A DNA stretch of 64,000 nt, taken from NCBI RefSeq assembly GCF_963676665.1, contig NZ_OY781378.1, positions 650,001-714,000 of the forward strand, read 5' to 3'. Source of the stretch: an uncultured Tolumonas sp. (GTDB taxonomy: Bacteria; Pseudomonadota; Gammaproteobacteria; Enterobacterales; Aeromonadaceae). Shown piece after piece: positions 48,279-58,392 of this stretch; within the stretch, counting starts at the first letter, position 1, and each line of letters starts with the position of its first letter. Under the pieces are notes generated by a model, which was not told the DNA's origin, searched no databases, and saw only the letters and a program-made list of their open reading frames with translations. The position numbers and the translations under genes are program-made.

Positions 48279-49025
48279 TTAATAGTTGGCTTTAATGCCA
48301 TAAGAAACCAGAATTTCTTTCAAGTGTTCCATGACTTCTTTTTTGGGAGGATGAACGTCTTCTAACTCGTATTTTTCACCCATCGCTGTCCATTTATGCT
48401 TGCCTAATTCGTGGTAGGGGAGCATTTCTACTTTTTCTACTTTACCTTCCAGTTCATCCCGGATGAATGCACCCAGAGCGTGTGCACCTGCATCATCATC
48501 ACTCCAGCCTGGCACCACAACATAACGGATCCATATTGTTTTGCCTTTCTTGGCCAGATAACGAGCAAACTCCAGACAATATTTATTGCTGACATGAGTT
48601 AGCGGAATATGAATATCGTCGTTCATATGCTTGATATCTAACATCACCAGATCAGTTTGATCCAATAATGCATCTAATTCAGCATCGTAATGACGGATAA
48701 AACCGTTAGTGTCGAGGCAGGTATGAATGCCTTGCGCTTTACAGGCTTTAAACCACTCGGTGACAAATTCTTTCTGTAGTGTCGCTTCGCCACCAGATGC
48801 CGTAACACCACCCCCAGAGGATTTCATATACTGACGATATGCCAATAGGTCTTTCATCAGATCGTCGACAGTGATTTCTTTACCACCTTCGGTATCCCAG
48901 GTGTCACGGTTATGACAATATTTACAGCGCATCAAACAGCCCTGCATAAACGCGATGAAACGGATCCCCGGGCCATCCACTGTTCCGCAAGTTTCAATAG
49001 AATGAATACGGCCTTTAATTGTCAT
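48279..49025 (-). CDS. pflA: pyruvate formate-lyase activating enzyme
   Basis: PflA is a radical-SAM enzyme that creates the glycyl radical on PflB, using flavodoxin as the electron source. The 248-residue product has the CxxxCxxC iron-sulfur motif in [15 protein letters not shown], the SAM-binding GGE segment ASGGEATLQ, and the C-terminal [12 protein letters not shown] typical of the family. It follows pflB with a terminator hairpin between them, as in E. coli where pflA is less expressed. Confidence 0.97.
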   Translation of the reverse strand: MTIKGRIHSIETCGTVDGPGIRFIAFMQGCLMRCKYCHNRDTWDTEGGKEITVDDLMKDLLAYRQYMKSSGGGVTASGGEATLQKEFVTEWFKACKAQGIHTCLDTNGFIRHYDAELDALLDQTDLVMLDIKHMNDDIHIPLTHVSNKYCLEFARYLAKKGKTIWIRYVVVPGWSDDDAGAHALGAFIRDELEGKVEKVEMLPYHELGKHKWTAMGEKYELEDVHPPKKEVMEHLKEILVSYGIKANY

Positions 49026-49121
49026 AGTTAACTCCAGAATACTTCTTTATTAGTTCTCATTTTATTACAGATTGATACGCTGAGCACGGAGACATAGTTC
49101 AAAGCTGGATATTAATCCATA

Positions 49122-49155
49122 AAAAAACCCCGACTGTTGCCAGCCGGGGTTTTTT
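49122..49155 (-). terminator. terminator between pflB and pflA
   Basis: On the minus strand, AAAAACCCCGGCTGGCAACAG is followed by TCGGGGTTTTTTT, giving a GC stem and a T-run. It probably stops most transcripts after pflB. Confidence 0.88.
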
Positions 49156-49170
49156 ACAGAACAGCGCAGA

Positions 49171-51453
49171 TTACATGGACTGTGTGAAAGTACGAGTAAT
49201 AACGTCTTGCTGTTGTTCTTTAGTCAGTGAGTTGAAACGCACTGCATAACCAGATACACGGATAGTCAGCTGAGGATATTTCTCAGGATTTTCCATTGCG
49301 TCCAGCAGCATTTCACGGTTCATTACGTTCACGTTCAGGTGTTGACCACCTTCGATGTTCGTTTCGTGATGGAAGTAACCGTCCATCAGACCAACCAGGT
49401 TGGCTTTCTGAGCATCAGTTTCTTTACCCAGCGCATTTGGAACGATAGAGAAGGTATAAGAAATACCGTCTTTTGCGTAAGCAAATGGCAGCTTAGCAAC
49501 AGAAGTCAGCGATGCTACTGCACCTTTCTGATCACGACCGTGCATTGGGTTAGCGCCTGGGCCAAACGGAGCACCAGCACGACGACCATCAGGAGTGTTA
49601 CCAGTTTTCTTACCATATACCACGTTAGAGGTAATGGTCAGCACTGACTGAGTTGGGATCGCATTGCGGTAAGTTTTGCGATGTTGGATCTTAGTCATGA
49701 AACGTTCAACCAGATCACAAGCGATGCTGTCTACGCGCTCATCATTGTTACCAAATTGTGGGTATTCACCTTCGATTTCGAAGTCAACAGCGATGCCGTC
49801 TTCGTCACGAACAGGTTTAACTTTCGCATATTTGATAGCAGACAGAGAGTCAGCAGTGATAGACAGACCAGCAATACCACACGCCATAGTACGGATCACG
49901 TCACGATCATGCAGCGCCAGCTGAATTGCTTCGTAGCTGTATTTGTCGTGCATGTAGTGGATGATGTTTAGTGCGGTGACGTACTGAGTTGCCAACCAGT
50001 CCATGAAATGGTCCAGACGGTCCATAACATCGTCGTAATCCAAGTATTCAGATTTAACTGGCTCAGTTTTTGGACCAACTTGGATTTTCAGTTTTTCGTC
50101 GATACCGCCATTGATTGCGTACAGCATGGTTTTTGCCAGGTTTGCACGGGCACCGAAGAACTGCATTTGTTTACCGATCACCATTGGTGATACGCAACAA
50201 GCGATAGCATAGTCATCGTTGTTGAAATCGTTACGCATCAGGTCATCGTTTTCGTACTGAACTGAAGAAGTATCGATAGATACTTTAGCGCAGTATTTTT
50301 TGAAGCCCATTGGCAGGTCTTCAGACCACAGGATGGTCATGTTTGGCTCAGGAGATGGGCCCATGGTGTACAGTGTGTTCAGGTAACGGAAAGAAGATTT
50401 AGTTACCAGAGTACGACCGTCAACACCCATACCACCCAGAGATTCTGTTGCCCAAATTGGGTCGCCAGAGAACAGTGTGTCGTATTCAGGAGTACGCAGG
50501 AAACGCACCATACGCAGTTTCATGATCAGGTGATCGATGATTTCCTGAGCGTCAGCTTCAGTCAACAGACCTTTCTGGATGTCACGTTCAAAGTATACGT
50601 CCAGGAAAGTTGCAGTACGGCCGAAAGACATTGCGGCACCGTTCTGGCTCTTAACTGCGCCCAGGTAGCCGAAGTAAGTCCATTGTACTGCTTCTTGAGC
50701 TGTAGTTGCTGGACCAGAGATATCGCAACCGTATTTAGCGGCCATGATTTTCAGCTGGTTCAGTGCACGGTGTTGTTCAGAGATTTCTTCACGCAGACGG
50801 ATAGTTGCTTCCAGATCTTCGCCAGCTTCCATTTTTGCTTGCAGAGATTTGAACTGAGCCAGTTTGTCAGCCATCAGGAAGTCAATACCGTACAGTGCTA
50901 CACGACGGTAATCACCGATGATACGGCCACGGCCATACGCATCAGGCAAACCGGTGATAACACCAGATTTACGACAGTTCAGGATGTCTTTGGTGTAAAC
51001 ATCAAATACGCCCTGGTTGTGCGTTTTACGGTATTCAGTGAAGATTTTTTTTACTTGTGGATCCAGTTTACGGCCGTAAACTTCACAAGAGCCTTCAACC
51101 ATTTTGATACCACCGAAAGCGACGATAGCGCGTTTCAATGGTTTTTCAGTCTGCAGACCAACGATCTTTTCCAGATCTTTGTTGATATAGCCAGCATCAT
51201 GAGAAGTGATGGTTGACGGCAGGTCAGTATCAAAGTCTACAGGAGCATGAGTGCGGTTTTCTTCCTTGATGCCTTCCATGACCTGTTCCCACAGCTTAGC
51301 TGTAGCATCAGATTCGCCAGCCAGGAAGGACTCGTCACCCTCATAAGGGGTGTAGTTTTTCTGGATGAAATCACGGGTGTTTACTTCTGACTGCCATGCA
51401 CCAGGAGCAAAACCTTCCCAAGCTTTCAGACATTTTTCACTTAACTCTGCCAT
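49171..51453 (-). CDS. pflB: formate C-acetyltransferase (pyruvate formate-lyase)
   Basis: PflB splits pyruvate and CoA into acetyl-CoA and formate under anaerobic conditions. The 760-residue protein, the same length as E. coli PflB, has the catalytic tandem cysteines in IACCVSPM (near residues 418-419) and the glycyl-radical motif [10 protein letters not shown] near the C-terminus. [21 protein letters not shown] and [10 protein letters not shown] are also typical. It lies 56 bases after focA in the operon, and pflA follows. Expression is expected to rise under oxygen limitation. Confidence 0.98.
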   Translation of the reverse strand: MAELSEKCLKAWEGFAPGAWQSEVNTRDFIQKNYTPYEGDESFLAGESDATAKLWEQVMEGIKEENRTHAPVDFDTDLPSTITSHDAGYINKDLEKIVGLQTEKPLKRAIVAFGGIKMVEGSCEVYGRKLDPQVKKIFTEYRKTHNQGVFDVYTKDILNCRKSGVITGLPDAYGRGRIIGDYRRVALYGIDFLMADKLAQFKSLQAKMEAGEDLEATIRLREEISEQHRALNQLKIMAAKYGCDISGPATTAQEAVQWTYFGYLGAVKSQNGAAMSFGRTATFLDVYFERDIQKGLLTEADAQEIIDHLIMKLRMVRFLRTPEYDTLFSGDPIWATESLGGMGVDGRTLVTKSSFRYLNTLYTMGPSPEPNMTILWSEDLPMGFKKYCAKVSIDTSSVQYENDDLMRNDFNNDDYAIACCVSPMVIGKQMQFFGARANLAKTMLYAINGGIDEKLKIQVGPKTEPVKSEYLDYDDVMDRLDHFMDWLATQYVTALNIIHYMHDKYSYEAIQLALHDRDVIRTMACGIAGLSITADSLSAIKYAKVKPVRDEDGIAVDFEIEGEYPQFGNNDERVDSIACDLVERFMTKIQHRKTYRNAIPTQSVLTITSNVVYGKKTGNTPDGRRAGAPFGPGANPMHGRDQKGAVASLTSVAKLPFAYAKDGISYTFSIVPNALGKETDAQKANLVGLMDGYFHHETNIEGGQHLNVNVMNREMLLDAMENPEKYPQLTIRVSGYAVRFNSLTKEQQQDVITRTFTQSM

Positions 51454-51509
51454 TTTTTCATTACCTCTTCGGTATTGATGTATGAACTCCCGATATCATC
51501 ACTAAGTGA

Positions 51510-52340
51510 TTAGTGATGACGGCGGAAAATGAACCAGTTTGTCAGACCAACCATAACGCCACCGCCAATGATATTGCCGATAGTGACTGGAATTAGATTA
51601 TTAATGATGAAATTATGTACTGTTAGGTCAGCAAACGCAGATTGTTGAACACCAATTGACTGCCAGAATGCCGGGCTTGCCAAGTTTTCAATTGCGATAC
51701 CAACCGGAATCATGAACATGTTAGCGATACTATGTTCAAAACCTGAAGCCACGAACATGGCAACAGGCAAAATCATGATCAGCGCTTTATCAAGCATAGT
51801 GCGACCACCGAAGGCCATCCAGGTTGCCAAGCACACCATCAAGTTACACATGATGCCGAGTGCAACAGCTTCAACGAACGTATGATGAAGTTTATGCTGT
51901 GCTACAGATAATGCAACTTTGCCCCATTGACCATTGTCTGAGGTGTATTGACTACTCAGAATAATCAACGTAACGATTAATAAACCACCGACAAGATTAC
52001 CGAAGTAAACTATGCCCCAGTTCTTAAACATTTGAGCCCATGTAATGCGTTTAGCTGCACGGGCTACAATCGTCAGTGTTGTTGATGTGAATAATTCACC
52101 ACCCAACAATACACATAAAATCAGACCTAACGAGAAGCAGATACCACCAACCAGTTTATTGTTACCAGTTGAAATCGCTGTGATGTAGAAAACAAAGGCT
52201 ATAGCAATAAAAGCACCGGCAGTAATAGCCAGAGTGAATGCTTTAGCGGCGGGTTTGGTTGCTTTACCATGGACGATGTCTTCAGCTACTGCGGCAATTG
52301 CTTCAGGTTTCAGACAATCAAAAGGAGATTCTACTTTCAC
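51510..52340 (-). CDS. focA: formate channel FocA
   Basis: FocA is a pentameric inner-membrane channel that exports and imports formate. The 276-residue product has six membrane helices. The omega-loop constriction residues include the GELFTSTTLT segment (conserved Thr), and the pore His lies in VASGFEHSIANMFMIP. KLVGGICFSLGLILC and NNLIPVTIGNIIGGG are family signatures. It is the first gene of focA-pflB-pflA, behind an FNR-like box. Confidence 0.97.
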   Translation of the reverse strand: MKVESPFDCLKPEAIAAVAEDIVHGKATKPAAKAFTLAITAGAFIAIAFVFYITAISTGNNKLVGGICFSLGLILCVLLGGELFTSTTLTIVARAAKRITWAQMFKNWGIVYFGNLVGGLLIVTLIILSSQYTSDNGQWGKVALSVAQHKLHHTFVEAVALGIMCNLMVCLATWMAFGGRTMLDKALIMILPVAMFVASGFEHSIANMFMIPVGIAIENLASPAFWQSIGVQQSAFADLTVHNFIINNLIPVTIGNIIGGGVMVGLTNWFIFRRHH

Positions 52341-52402
52341 GGAGTTTACACCTGTAAGTCACTATATTGACGTAATGATAGCAACAATGATTTCCCGCAA
52401 AA

Positions 52403-52416
52403 TTGCTCCAGATCAA
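52403..52416 (-). promoter_or_regulatory. FNR-like box upstream of focA-pflB
   Basis: TTGCT-CCAG-ATCAA is one mismatch from the FNR consensus TTGAT-N4-ATCAA, with exact spacing. It lies about 70 bases before the focA start, consistent with anaerobic activation of the pfl operon. Confidence 0.68.
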
Positions 52417-52524
52417 ATCTCACCAGTCATCATGTAATTTTATTACATTTAATTAGATGAAAGCCGAATGTTATTTGTCCGATTTACTGAGCGTCGTGTT
52501 GTCGCTATTACTTGTTGCAAAGTA

Positions 52525-52549
52525 TACGGCTCAGTGGTTCTGAGCCGTA
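52525..52549 (-). terminator. ycaO downstream hairpin
   Basis: A perfect 10-bp stem TACGGCTCAG / CTGAGCCGTA with a 5-base loop lies 25 bases after the ycaO stop. The following T-run is weak (TACTTT), so efficiency is uncertain. Confidence 0.6.
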
Positions 52550-52573
52550 ATTATATTAATTAAATAAATAAAA

Positions 52574-54364
52574 TCAGTCGGTTATTTGTTTTTTGTTATT
52601 TAATTGTTGTTGTTCGTGAAACGTTTGTTTTGCTTTCTGAAGTTTATCATAGGCCTGTAATAGCTTCTGATGGCTTTTGAAAGTTTGCAACGTAGAATCA
52701 GCAACTTGCAATCCAGAGAAGCGTTCAGTGCTTTGAATATGAGCCCATGCTTGGCGGACGATATCGTCACCAAACATGCGATTGAAAGCGGTTAAATACT
52801 GTTCTGGATCTCGCTCTTCATCGAGGAATAATTCCAGACTAGCGTTCAGACAACGGAAAAATAGCGCTCGTTCAGCAGAAAAGACAGAACTGTTGAAGTC
52901 CAGTGTCCAGCCTGACCATTCTTGCGCTAATTCCAATTCGCCGGCGGCCAATGCCAACAGACATTTCAGTTCACCCACGCGCAGTGTATGCCACGCCGTG
53001 CCTTTATCTGCTGCGATACCTAATAATTCGCGCACGCGAGTCTGGTCATCAAAACCCTCTTCATCTAATTGATCGAAGAGGGCGAGATACTCTTCTTGTT
53101 CCCACGCACTGCCCGGCAGGCTGAGAATGGTATCACGCAGATGACTGCCCATATTGTTGTTGGCATACAGCAAATCTTCTGCCGGATAAATATCTGACAT
53201 TCCGGGTACCAGAATTCGGCAAGCGTAGACGCCAAGATGTTCATAATCAGCGATATACACAGGCTGTTTTAGTTCATCAAAAATGGCTAACAGACCGTAA
53301 AATTCTTTTTCTGTTGAACCCGAGAAATCCCAATCCACAAATTCGTAATCTGCTGAATCGGTAAAGAGATCCCAGCTGATCAGCCCTGATGAATCAATGA
53401 AATGCGTTTCCAGATTGTGCTGGTCAGCGACATCATCATTATTGAAAGACGGCGGTGCGAAGACATCCAGATCTTTCAGCCCTCGGCCTTGCAGCAACTC
53501 CGTCACGGTACGTTCAAAAGCAACTTCAAATTGTGGATGTGCGCCGAATGATGCGAAGCAAGTGCTGTTTTGTGGGTTAAACAATACAACACAGATAACC
53601 GGGAACTGACCGCCTAATGAGGCGTCATAACAGAGGATAGGAAACCCTTCCTGTTCCAATGTGTTGATGGCTTCTTTGATCGCAGGAAAACGATCAATAA
53701 CATCTGTCGGAATGGTTGGCAGGCTGATCGCTTCACGGATAATTTTATTTTTGACATAACGCTCGAACACTTCTGACAACGCCTGTGTTCTGGCTTCAGT
53801 GACTGTGTTGCCTGCGCTCATGCCATTTGATACGTATAAATTAGCGACGATGTTCATTGGAATATAAACCGTCTGCTGGTTGTCCTGACGTACAAACGGT
53901 AAAGCACAGATACCGCGTGCATCATTACCGGATTGCAAGTCGATCAGCATGTCGGATGTCAGCTCTTGCTCCGGGTTGTAATAGGCGCGGGTGAATTCAT
54001 CAAGGATACCATCAGGGAACGAACCATCTTCAGGGACCGGAAACCATTTTTCGTTTGGATAATGTACAAACGGGGCGTTGGCTATTTCATTGCCTAGGAA
54101 AAAGTCGGCAAAAAAGTAGTTAGTGGAAAGGCGTTCAAAATATTCGCCTAATGCGGAAGCTAATGCTGCTTTTTGTGTTGCCCCTTTGCCGTTGGTAAAA
54201 CAAAGTGGGCAATCTTTATCCCGAATATGAACAGACCAGACGTGCGGCACAGGATTAAGCCATGATGCTTCTTCAATATTAAAGCCTAAAGCTTGTAATT
54301 TGGTTTGAAAGCGGGAAATAGAATCTTCCAGCGCAGCATCTTTACCGGGGATGAAGGTTTGCAT
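52574..54364 (-). CDS. ycaO: YcaO-domain protein, RimO-associated
   Basis: YcaO is a cytoplasmic ATP-binding protein that in E. coli assists RimO in beta-methylthiolation of ribosomal protein S12. The 596-residue product has the YcaO core (TQKAALASALGEYFERLSTNYFF, TEARTQALSEVFERYVKNKI, FERTVTELLQGRGL) with acidic residues for Mg-ATP and a C-terminal tetratricopeptide-like part (ELAQEWSGWTLDFN). No peptide-precursor or azoline-synthesis genes are nearby, so a natural-product role is unlikely. It lies upstream of focA on the same strand, the E. coli order. Confidence 0.94.
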   Translation of the reverse strand: MQTFIPGKDAALEDSISRFQTKLQALGFNIEEASWLNPVPHVWSVHIRDKDCPLCFTNGKGATQKAALASALGEYFERLSTNYFFADFFLGNEIANAPFVHYPNEKWFPVPEDGSFPDGILDEFTRAYYNPEQELTSDMLIDLQSGNDARGICALPFVRQDNQQTVYIPMNIVANLYVSNGMSAGNTVTEARTQALSEVFERYVKNKIIREAISLPTIPTDVIDRFPAIKEAINTLEQEGFPILCYDASLGGQFPVICVVLFNPQNSTCFASFGAHPQFEVAFERTVTELLQGRGLKDLDVFAPPSFNNDDVADQHNLETHFIDSSGLISWDLFTDSADYEFVDWDFSGSTEKEFYGLLAIFDELKQPVYIADYEHLGVYACRILVPGMSDIYPAEDLLYANNNMGSHLRDTILSLPGSAWEQEEYLALFDQLDEEGFDDQTRVRELLGIAADKGTAWHTLRVGELKCLLALAAGELELAQEWSGWTLDFNSSVFSAERALFFRCLNASLELFLDEERDPEQYLTAFNRMFGDDIVRQAWAHIQSTERFSGLQVADSTLQTFKSHQKLLQAYDKLQKAKQTFHEQQQLNNKKQITD

Positions 54365-54564
54365 ATTCGGGTTCCGAGTGTTGATAAATTGTTAAAGCAT
54401 AGCCGCTGATCATATGCTGTGAACTGGCGTATGTCACTCTTCCTGCGACTTCACGCTACTTTGGCTATTTCATGCAAAAATTTTGATAAAAATACTTGCA
54501 GCAAAACGCTGCATCCGTATTGTGAAGCGATATGTTTTGATCAGTAATCCAAGCAGGAATGGAA

Positions 54565-55683
54565 ATGAAAAAAGTAGGACTAATTGGTTGGCGTGGTATG
54601 GTGGGATCGGTTCTGATGAGCCGAATGATTGAAGAAAACGACTTCAGTAAAATTGATCCCGTATTTTTTACTACCTCTCAGGCTGGTCAGGAAGCACCGA
54701 AATTTACGGCTAAACCTGCTGGTGCGTTAGAAGATGCCTTCAATATTGATGCCCTGAAAGCGATGGACATCATCATTACCTGCCAGGGTGGTGATTACAC
54801 GAAAGAAGTGTATCCAAAATTGATGGCCTCCGGCTGGAAAGGTTACTGGATCGATGCCGCATCTACACTACGTATGGAAGATAATGCGATCATTATTCTG
54901 GACCCAGTGAACGGCCACGTTATTGATAATGCATTGAATAAAGGTATCAATACCTACGTTGGCGGTAACTGTACTGTCAGTTTGATGCTGATGGGCTTAG
55001 GCGGTTTGTTTGCCAACAATCTGGTGGAGTGGGTTTCTTCTTCTACTTATCAGGCGGCTTCTGGTGCTGGCGCACGTCATATGCGTGAACTGCTGCAACA
55101 GATGGGTTCTTTGCGTGATGTGGTTGCCACCGAGTTGGCTGACCCAGCCTCTGCAATTCTGGATATCGAACGCAAAGTGACTGCCGCTATGCGTGCCGAT
55201 GAGTTCCCAACATCACAATTTGGCGCTCCGCTGGCGGGCAGCTTGATCCCATGGATTGATGTGCCGTTGGCGAATGGTCAGAGCAAAGAAGAATGGAAAG
55301 GCATGGCGGAAACCAACAAGATCCTTGGTTTGCCAACAGCCGGTATTCCGGTTGATGGTAACTGTGTGCGTATCGGTGCACTGCGCTGCCACAGCCAATC
55401 ATTTACTATCAAACTGAAAAAAGATGTGCCACTGACTGATATTCATCAGATGTTGGCGGCACACAATGATTGGGTTCGCGTGATTGAGAATGATCGTGCT
55501 ATTACAGTCAAAGAACTGACACCAGCAGCCGTAACCGGTACCTTGAATGTGCCTGTAGGCCGTCTGCGTAAGATGAATATGGGGCAGGATTTCCTGTCTG
55601 CATTCTCTGTAGGCGATCAGCTGTTGTGGGGCGCGGCTGAACCATTACGTCGTATGCTGAATATTTTGTTAGCGAAAGCATAA
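54565..55683 (+). CDS. asd: aspartate-semialdehyde dehydrogenase
   Basis: Asd reduces aspartyl phosphate to aspartate semialdehyde for lysine, diaminopimelate, threonine and methionine synthesis. The 372-residue product has the NADP-binding [15 protein letters not shown], the catalytic Cys in [10 protein letters not shown], and the active-site His region ALRCHSQSF. This is the gammaproteobacterial type with the [14 protein letters not shown] motif. ATG 54565 is chosen because AGGA lies 6 bases upstream; the ATG at 54559 would sit directly on that site. Confidence 0.97.
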   Translation: MKKVGLIGWRGMVGSVLMSRMIEENDFSKIDPVFFTTSQAGQEAPKFTAKPAGALEDAFNIDALKAMDIIITCQGGDYTKEVYPKLMASGWKGYWIDAASTLRMEDNAIIILDPVNGHVIDNALNKGINTYVGGNCTVSLMLMGLGGLFANNLVEWVSSSTYQAASGAGARHMRELLQQMGSLRDVVATELADPASAILDIERKVTAAMRADEFPTSQFGAPLAGSLIPWIDVPLANGQSKEEWKGMAETNKILGLPTAGIPVDGNCVRIGALRCHSQSFTIKLKKDVPLTDIHQMLAAHNDWVRVIENDRAITVKELTPAAVTGTLNVPVGRLRKMNMGQDFLSAFSVGDQLLWGAAEPLRRMLNILLAKA

Positions 55684-55701
55684 ATTACTGACTGATATGC
55701 T

Positions 55702-55730
55702 AAACGCACTGCTTCGGCGGTGCGTTTTTG
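55702..55730 (+). terminator. asd terminator
   Basis: AACGCACTGC-TTCG-GCGGTGCGTTTTT has a stable UUCG tetraloop and a T-run, 18 bases after the asd stop. Confidence 0.9.
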
Positions 55731-55799
55731 TTTTTATGGTACAAATAGTAATAATTAATTAAGAAACCATAAAGAATAGAAAGCAGAGAGAATATTAAA

Positions 55800-56204
55800 T
55801 CAGGCTTTAATGCCAAGTGGCATGGATGAACGAGGCTGAGTCAGACCATGATCATTATACGTCATTGAGTCACGATCACGAGCTTGCGCGAGAATGGTAC
55901 TGAGCTTGCGACTGGCAATTAAATTCATTTCGATCAATTTGCCATTCACTTCATTTTTTTCACGGCAACTACGCAGCAGGTCATGAAGATGTTCACGCCA
56001 GCTCTGATATTCATCATCAGATGCATTTTGACGAGCTTGATTATCTAATGCAGTCAGTTGTGACAATAACGTGGTTTTGCTATTAGCTAATTCAGCTAAT
56101 TCAGTTACTTGACGTTGTTTCAGCGCGGCAAACTCTTTCTCCAGCACTTCTTGAAGTGCCGTTAATCGTTTTTGCTGTTGCTGTAACAAAGTCTGATCAA
56201 TCAT
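55800..56204 (-). CDS. flgN: flagellar export chaperone FlgN
   Basis: FlgN is the cytoplasmic chaperone for hook-associated proteins FlgK and FlgL. The 134-residue product is largely helical and coiled-coil (QKRLTALQEVLEKEFAALKQR, LTALDNQAR) and ends with the C-terminal segment RDSMTYNDHGLTQP, the conserved tail that contacts client and export-gate proteins. It overlaps the flgM stop by 4 bases. Sequence similarity in this family is low, so the call relies also on position after flgM. Confidence 0.88.
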   Translation of the reverse strand: MIDQTLLQQQQKRLTALQEVLEKEFAALKQRQVTELAELANSKTTLLSQLTALDNQARQNASDDEYQSWREHLHDLLRSCREKNEVNGKLIEMNLIASRKLSTILAQARDRDSMTYNDHGLTQPRSSMPLGIKA

Positions 56205-56527
56205 TTATTATCACCAAACAGCGCATTTTCTTGCGCTAGCATTTTGCCGGCAATACGGTCGCTGTTGATTTTATAATCACCGTTGGCAATCGCTGCTTTG
56301 ATAGTCGCTACTTTGTTGTCATCAGTATCGGGTGCATCAGTGATTTTTTGTTGTAAACTACTCAATGATTGAGCGTGCTCAGTCAATTTCACAGTGTCTT
56401 GCGCAACAGTTCCTTTGCTTACAGATGAACTACTGGATTCACTGGTGGCGCCTTGTTTACTGGTTTTTGCACTGCTGGTTTTATTGCTCAAACCGTTTAG
56501 TGCACTGTTGATGTTATTGATAGCCAT
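56201..56527 (-). CDS. flgM: anti-sigma-28 factor FlgM
   Basis: FlgM binds FliA (sigma-28) until the hook is complete and it is exported. The 108-residue product begins MAINNINSALNG, has a long disordered Ser/Thr/Lys linker (residues 14-40), and a C-terminal FliA-binding region with DTVKLTEHAQSLSSLQQKI and KVATIKAAIANGDYKI followed by NSDRIAGKML. A consensus sigma-28 promoter lies just upstream, as expected for feedback control. Confidence 0.94.
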   Translation of the reverse strand: MAINNINSALNGLSNKTSSAKTSKQGATSESSSSSVSKGTVAQDTVKLTEHAQSLSSLQQKITDAPDTDDNKVATIKAAIANGDYKINSDRIAGKMLAQENALFGDNK

Positions 56528-56561
56528 TTTGTTTTACCCGTAATTGAATCCGTGTATCTGT

Positions 56562-56588
56562 TCATCGGCCATAAAGTAAGAAACTTTA
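56562..56588 (-). promoter_or_regulatory. sigma-28 (FliA) promoter of flgM-flgN
   Basis: On the minus strand, TAAAGTTT (56588-56581) and GCCGATGA (56569-56562) are separated by 11 bases. This is the sigma-28 consensus (TAAAGTTT-N11-GCCGATAA) with one difference. It lies 35 bases before the flgM start. Confidence 0.85.
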
Positions 56589-56606
56589 GGTCTCAAAGTG
56601 AAAAAT

Positions 56607-57290
56607 TTACATTTCTACTTTTACCTGACCTACTGCACTAACAACAGCTGAAATAATACGTTGTGAACGAATATTTTGCACTCTGATCATGTCATGCAGG
56701 GAACCGTCCTGTAATGCACGGCCACTGGTTTTAATTTGCATGCCACCTTTCTCTGCAATGATCTCGACCGTATCGTCGCGGCAGACCACACAGATTTGAT
56801 CTTGGCGGATCGGCTGATTGGTTTTCAGTTCGCGTTTACTCCTCGCTCCAATCAATATAGCCATATCGGTCGTCATGTTACCGTTTAGCAAGAAACTGTC
56901 GATATAAGTCACTGTCAAATTATCGGCTGAAAGTACAGTTCCTTTAGCTATAGGGGTTGCGGCTGCTACAACAGGTTTTTGGATTCGGATCTTAACTGGT
57001 ACAAAAAGATGCCAACCCGGTGTGTCTGGGCAAGTAACATCAACGGTTGTATTGCGACGAATTTCACCTGAACCTTTGATGTTTAGTATTAGTGATTGTT
57101 GGCAAGCGGCTAAATTCAACCGTTGATCAACGGTATTGGCAATAGCCTCTACTTTATCTGATGGTTCTGCTTGTATCTGACTCAAAACATAATCACTGAC
57201 TTGCTGTTGAATATCAGTCTCTGTATCACCCGCATTGGCCATAATTGGTACTAGTAATGCGAGATATATCAATTTAATCAGTCTAATCAT
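56607..57290 (-). CDS. flgA: P-ring assembly chaperone FlgA
   Basis: FlgA is the periplasmic chaperone needed to assemble FlgI into the P ring. The 227-residue product has a signal peptide (MIRLIKLIYLALLVPIMANA), an N-terminal domain, and the SAF domain in the C-terminal half (VAAATPIAKGTVLSADNLTVTYID, KRELKTNQPIRQDQI, GGMQIKTSGRALQDG). It is upstream of flgM on the same strand and divergent from cheV. Confidence 0.94.
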   Translation of the reverse strand: MIRLIKLIYLALLVPIMANAGDTETDIQQQVSDYVLSQIQAEPSDKVEAIANTVDQRLNLAACQQSLILNIKGSGEIRRNTTVDVTCPDTPGWHLFVPVKIRIQKPVVAAATPIAKGTVLSADNLTVTYIDSFLLNGNMTTDMAILIGARSKRELKTNQPIRQDQICVVCRDDTVEIIAEKGGMQIKTSGRALQDGSLHDMIRVQNIRSQRIISAVVSAVGQVKVEM

Positions 57291-57310
57291 TTTTATCTTC
57301 TTGCCGATAC
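57284..57310 (+). promoter_or_regulatory. possible sigma-28 promoter of cheV
   Basis: GCCGATAC at 57303-57310 matches 7 of 8 bases of the sigma-28 -10 element. TAATCATT at 57284-57291 matches 5 of 8 of the -35 element, with the correct 11-base spacer. It lies about 145 bases before cheV. This is a moderate match only. Confidence 0.4.
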
Positions 57311-57455
57311 ATCAAAATGGCATCATAAAGGTATTAAGCAATACTTTCAGATAGTTTGCTGATCGATTGCTATAGTCTATGTACACTGTCTGAATATAGA
57401 CAGCTCATAATGTACATGCATGCTAAGTGCCAATAAATGGTGAGTGGAGAGCAAT

Positions 57456-58367
57456 ATGGCAAGTATTTTGGATTCAGTAAACCAACTCACCCAATTGGTG
57501 GGTCAAAACCGATTGGAGTTATTGCTTTTCAGACTGAATGGTCGTCAGCGATTTGGCATTAACGTCTTTAAAGTTCGGGAAGTGTTGCAGTGCCCACGTT
57601 TAACTGCGATGCCTAAATTGCATCCTTTTGTTCGTGGTGTTGCTCATATCCGAGGACAAACTATTTCAGTTATTGATTTGAGCATGGCAACTGGTGGCAG
57701 ACCGGTACAAGATTTGACTCAAGCATTTATCATCATCGCTGAATATAACCGTTCAGTGCAGGGCTTTCTGGTTGGTAATGTTGAACGCATTATTAACATG
57801 AACTGGGAATCTATTTTACCGCCACCAAAAGGTGCCGGTCGTTATAACTATATGACCGCTGTGACGGAAATTGATGGTGAATTGATTGAGATTTTGGATG
57901 TCGAAAAAATTCTCGATGAGATTTCACCGGTTAATACTGATGTCAGCGAGGCTGTTGTTGCTTCCAGTGAAGAACATCATACGCGTGGTTCTTTGGTTAT
58001 GGTGGCAGATGATTCTTCTGTGGCTCGCAAACAGGTACAGAAGGCGCTGAATGCGATTGGCGTTGAGTGTATTATGGCCAAAGATGGTAAAGATGCGCTT
58101 AACATGCTGAAAGATATGGCAAAGAAAGGGCCAATTACCGATCAGATCAGAGTGCTGATTTCAGATATTGAAATGCCAGAAATGGATGGTTATACATTGA
58201 CCGCTGAAATCAGATCTAATCCTGAATTGAGAGGCTTACATGTTATACTGCACACCTCGTTAAGTGGCGTATTTAACCATGCGATGGTTCAAAAGGTTGG
58301 AGCAGATAATTTTATCGCTAAATTCCACCCAGATGAGCTGGCGAAGGCTGTTCAGGATGCCATGTAG
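57456..58367 (+). CDS. cheV: chemotaxis coupling protein CheV
   Basis: CheV couples chemoreceptors to CheA and has a phosphorylatable receiver domain for adaptation. The 303-residue product has an N-terminal CheW-like domain (ELLLFRLNGRQRFGINVFKV, VRGVAHIRGQTISVIDLS) and a C-terminal receiver (VMVADDSSVARKQVQKAL, phospho-Asp in VLISDIEMPEMDGY). ATG 57456 is chosen because GGAGAG lies just before it; a GTG at 57444 would overlap that ribosome site. It is followed 25 bases later by cheR. Confidence 0.96.
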   Translation: MASILDSVNQLTQLVGQNRLELLLFRLNGRQRFGINVFKVREVLQCPRLTAMPKLHPFVRGVAHIRGQTISVIDLSMATGGRPVQDLTQAFIIIAEYNRSVQGFLVGNVERIINMNWESILPPPKGAGRYNYMTAVTEIDGELIEILDVEKILDEISPVNTDVSEAVVASSEEHHTRGSLVMVADDSSVARKQVQKALNAIGVECIMAKDGKDALNMLKDMAKKGPITDQIRVLISDIEMPEMDGYTLTAEIRSNPELRGLHVILHTSLSGVFNHAMVQKVGADNFIAKFHPDELAKAVQDAM

Positions 58368-58392
58368 TGGATCATAAATTGAAGAAATTTGC

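Noticed and set aside
50530-51216. 228-codon plus-strand ORF antisense to pflB
   Set aside because: Long antisense ORFs are common opposite strongly codon-biased genes; its Phe/Cys-rich translation looks like a shadow.
52574-54364. YcaO as part of an azoline/thioamide natural-product cluster
   Set aside because: No precursor peptide, dehydrogenase or transporter genes are nearby, and the ycaO-focA-pflB order matches the E. coli RimO-associated gene.
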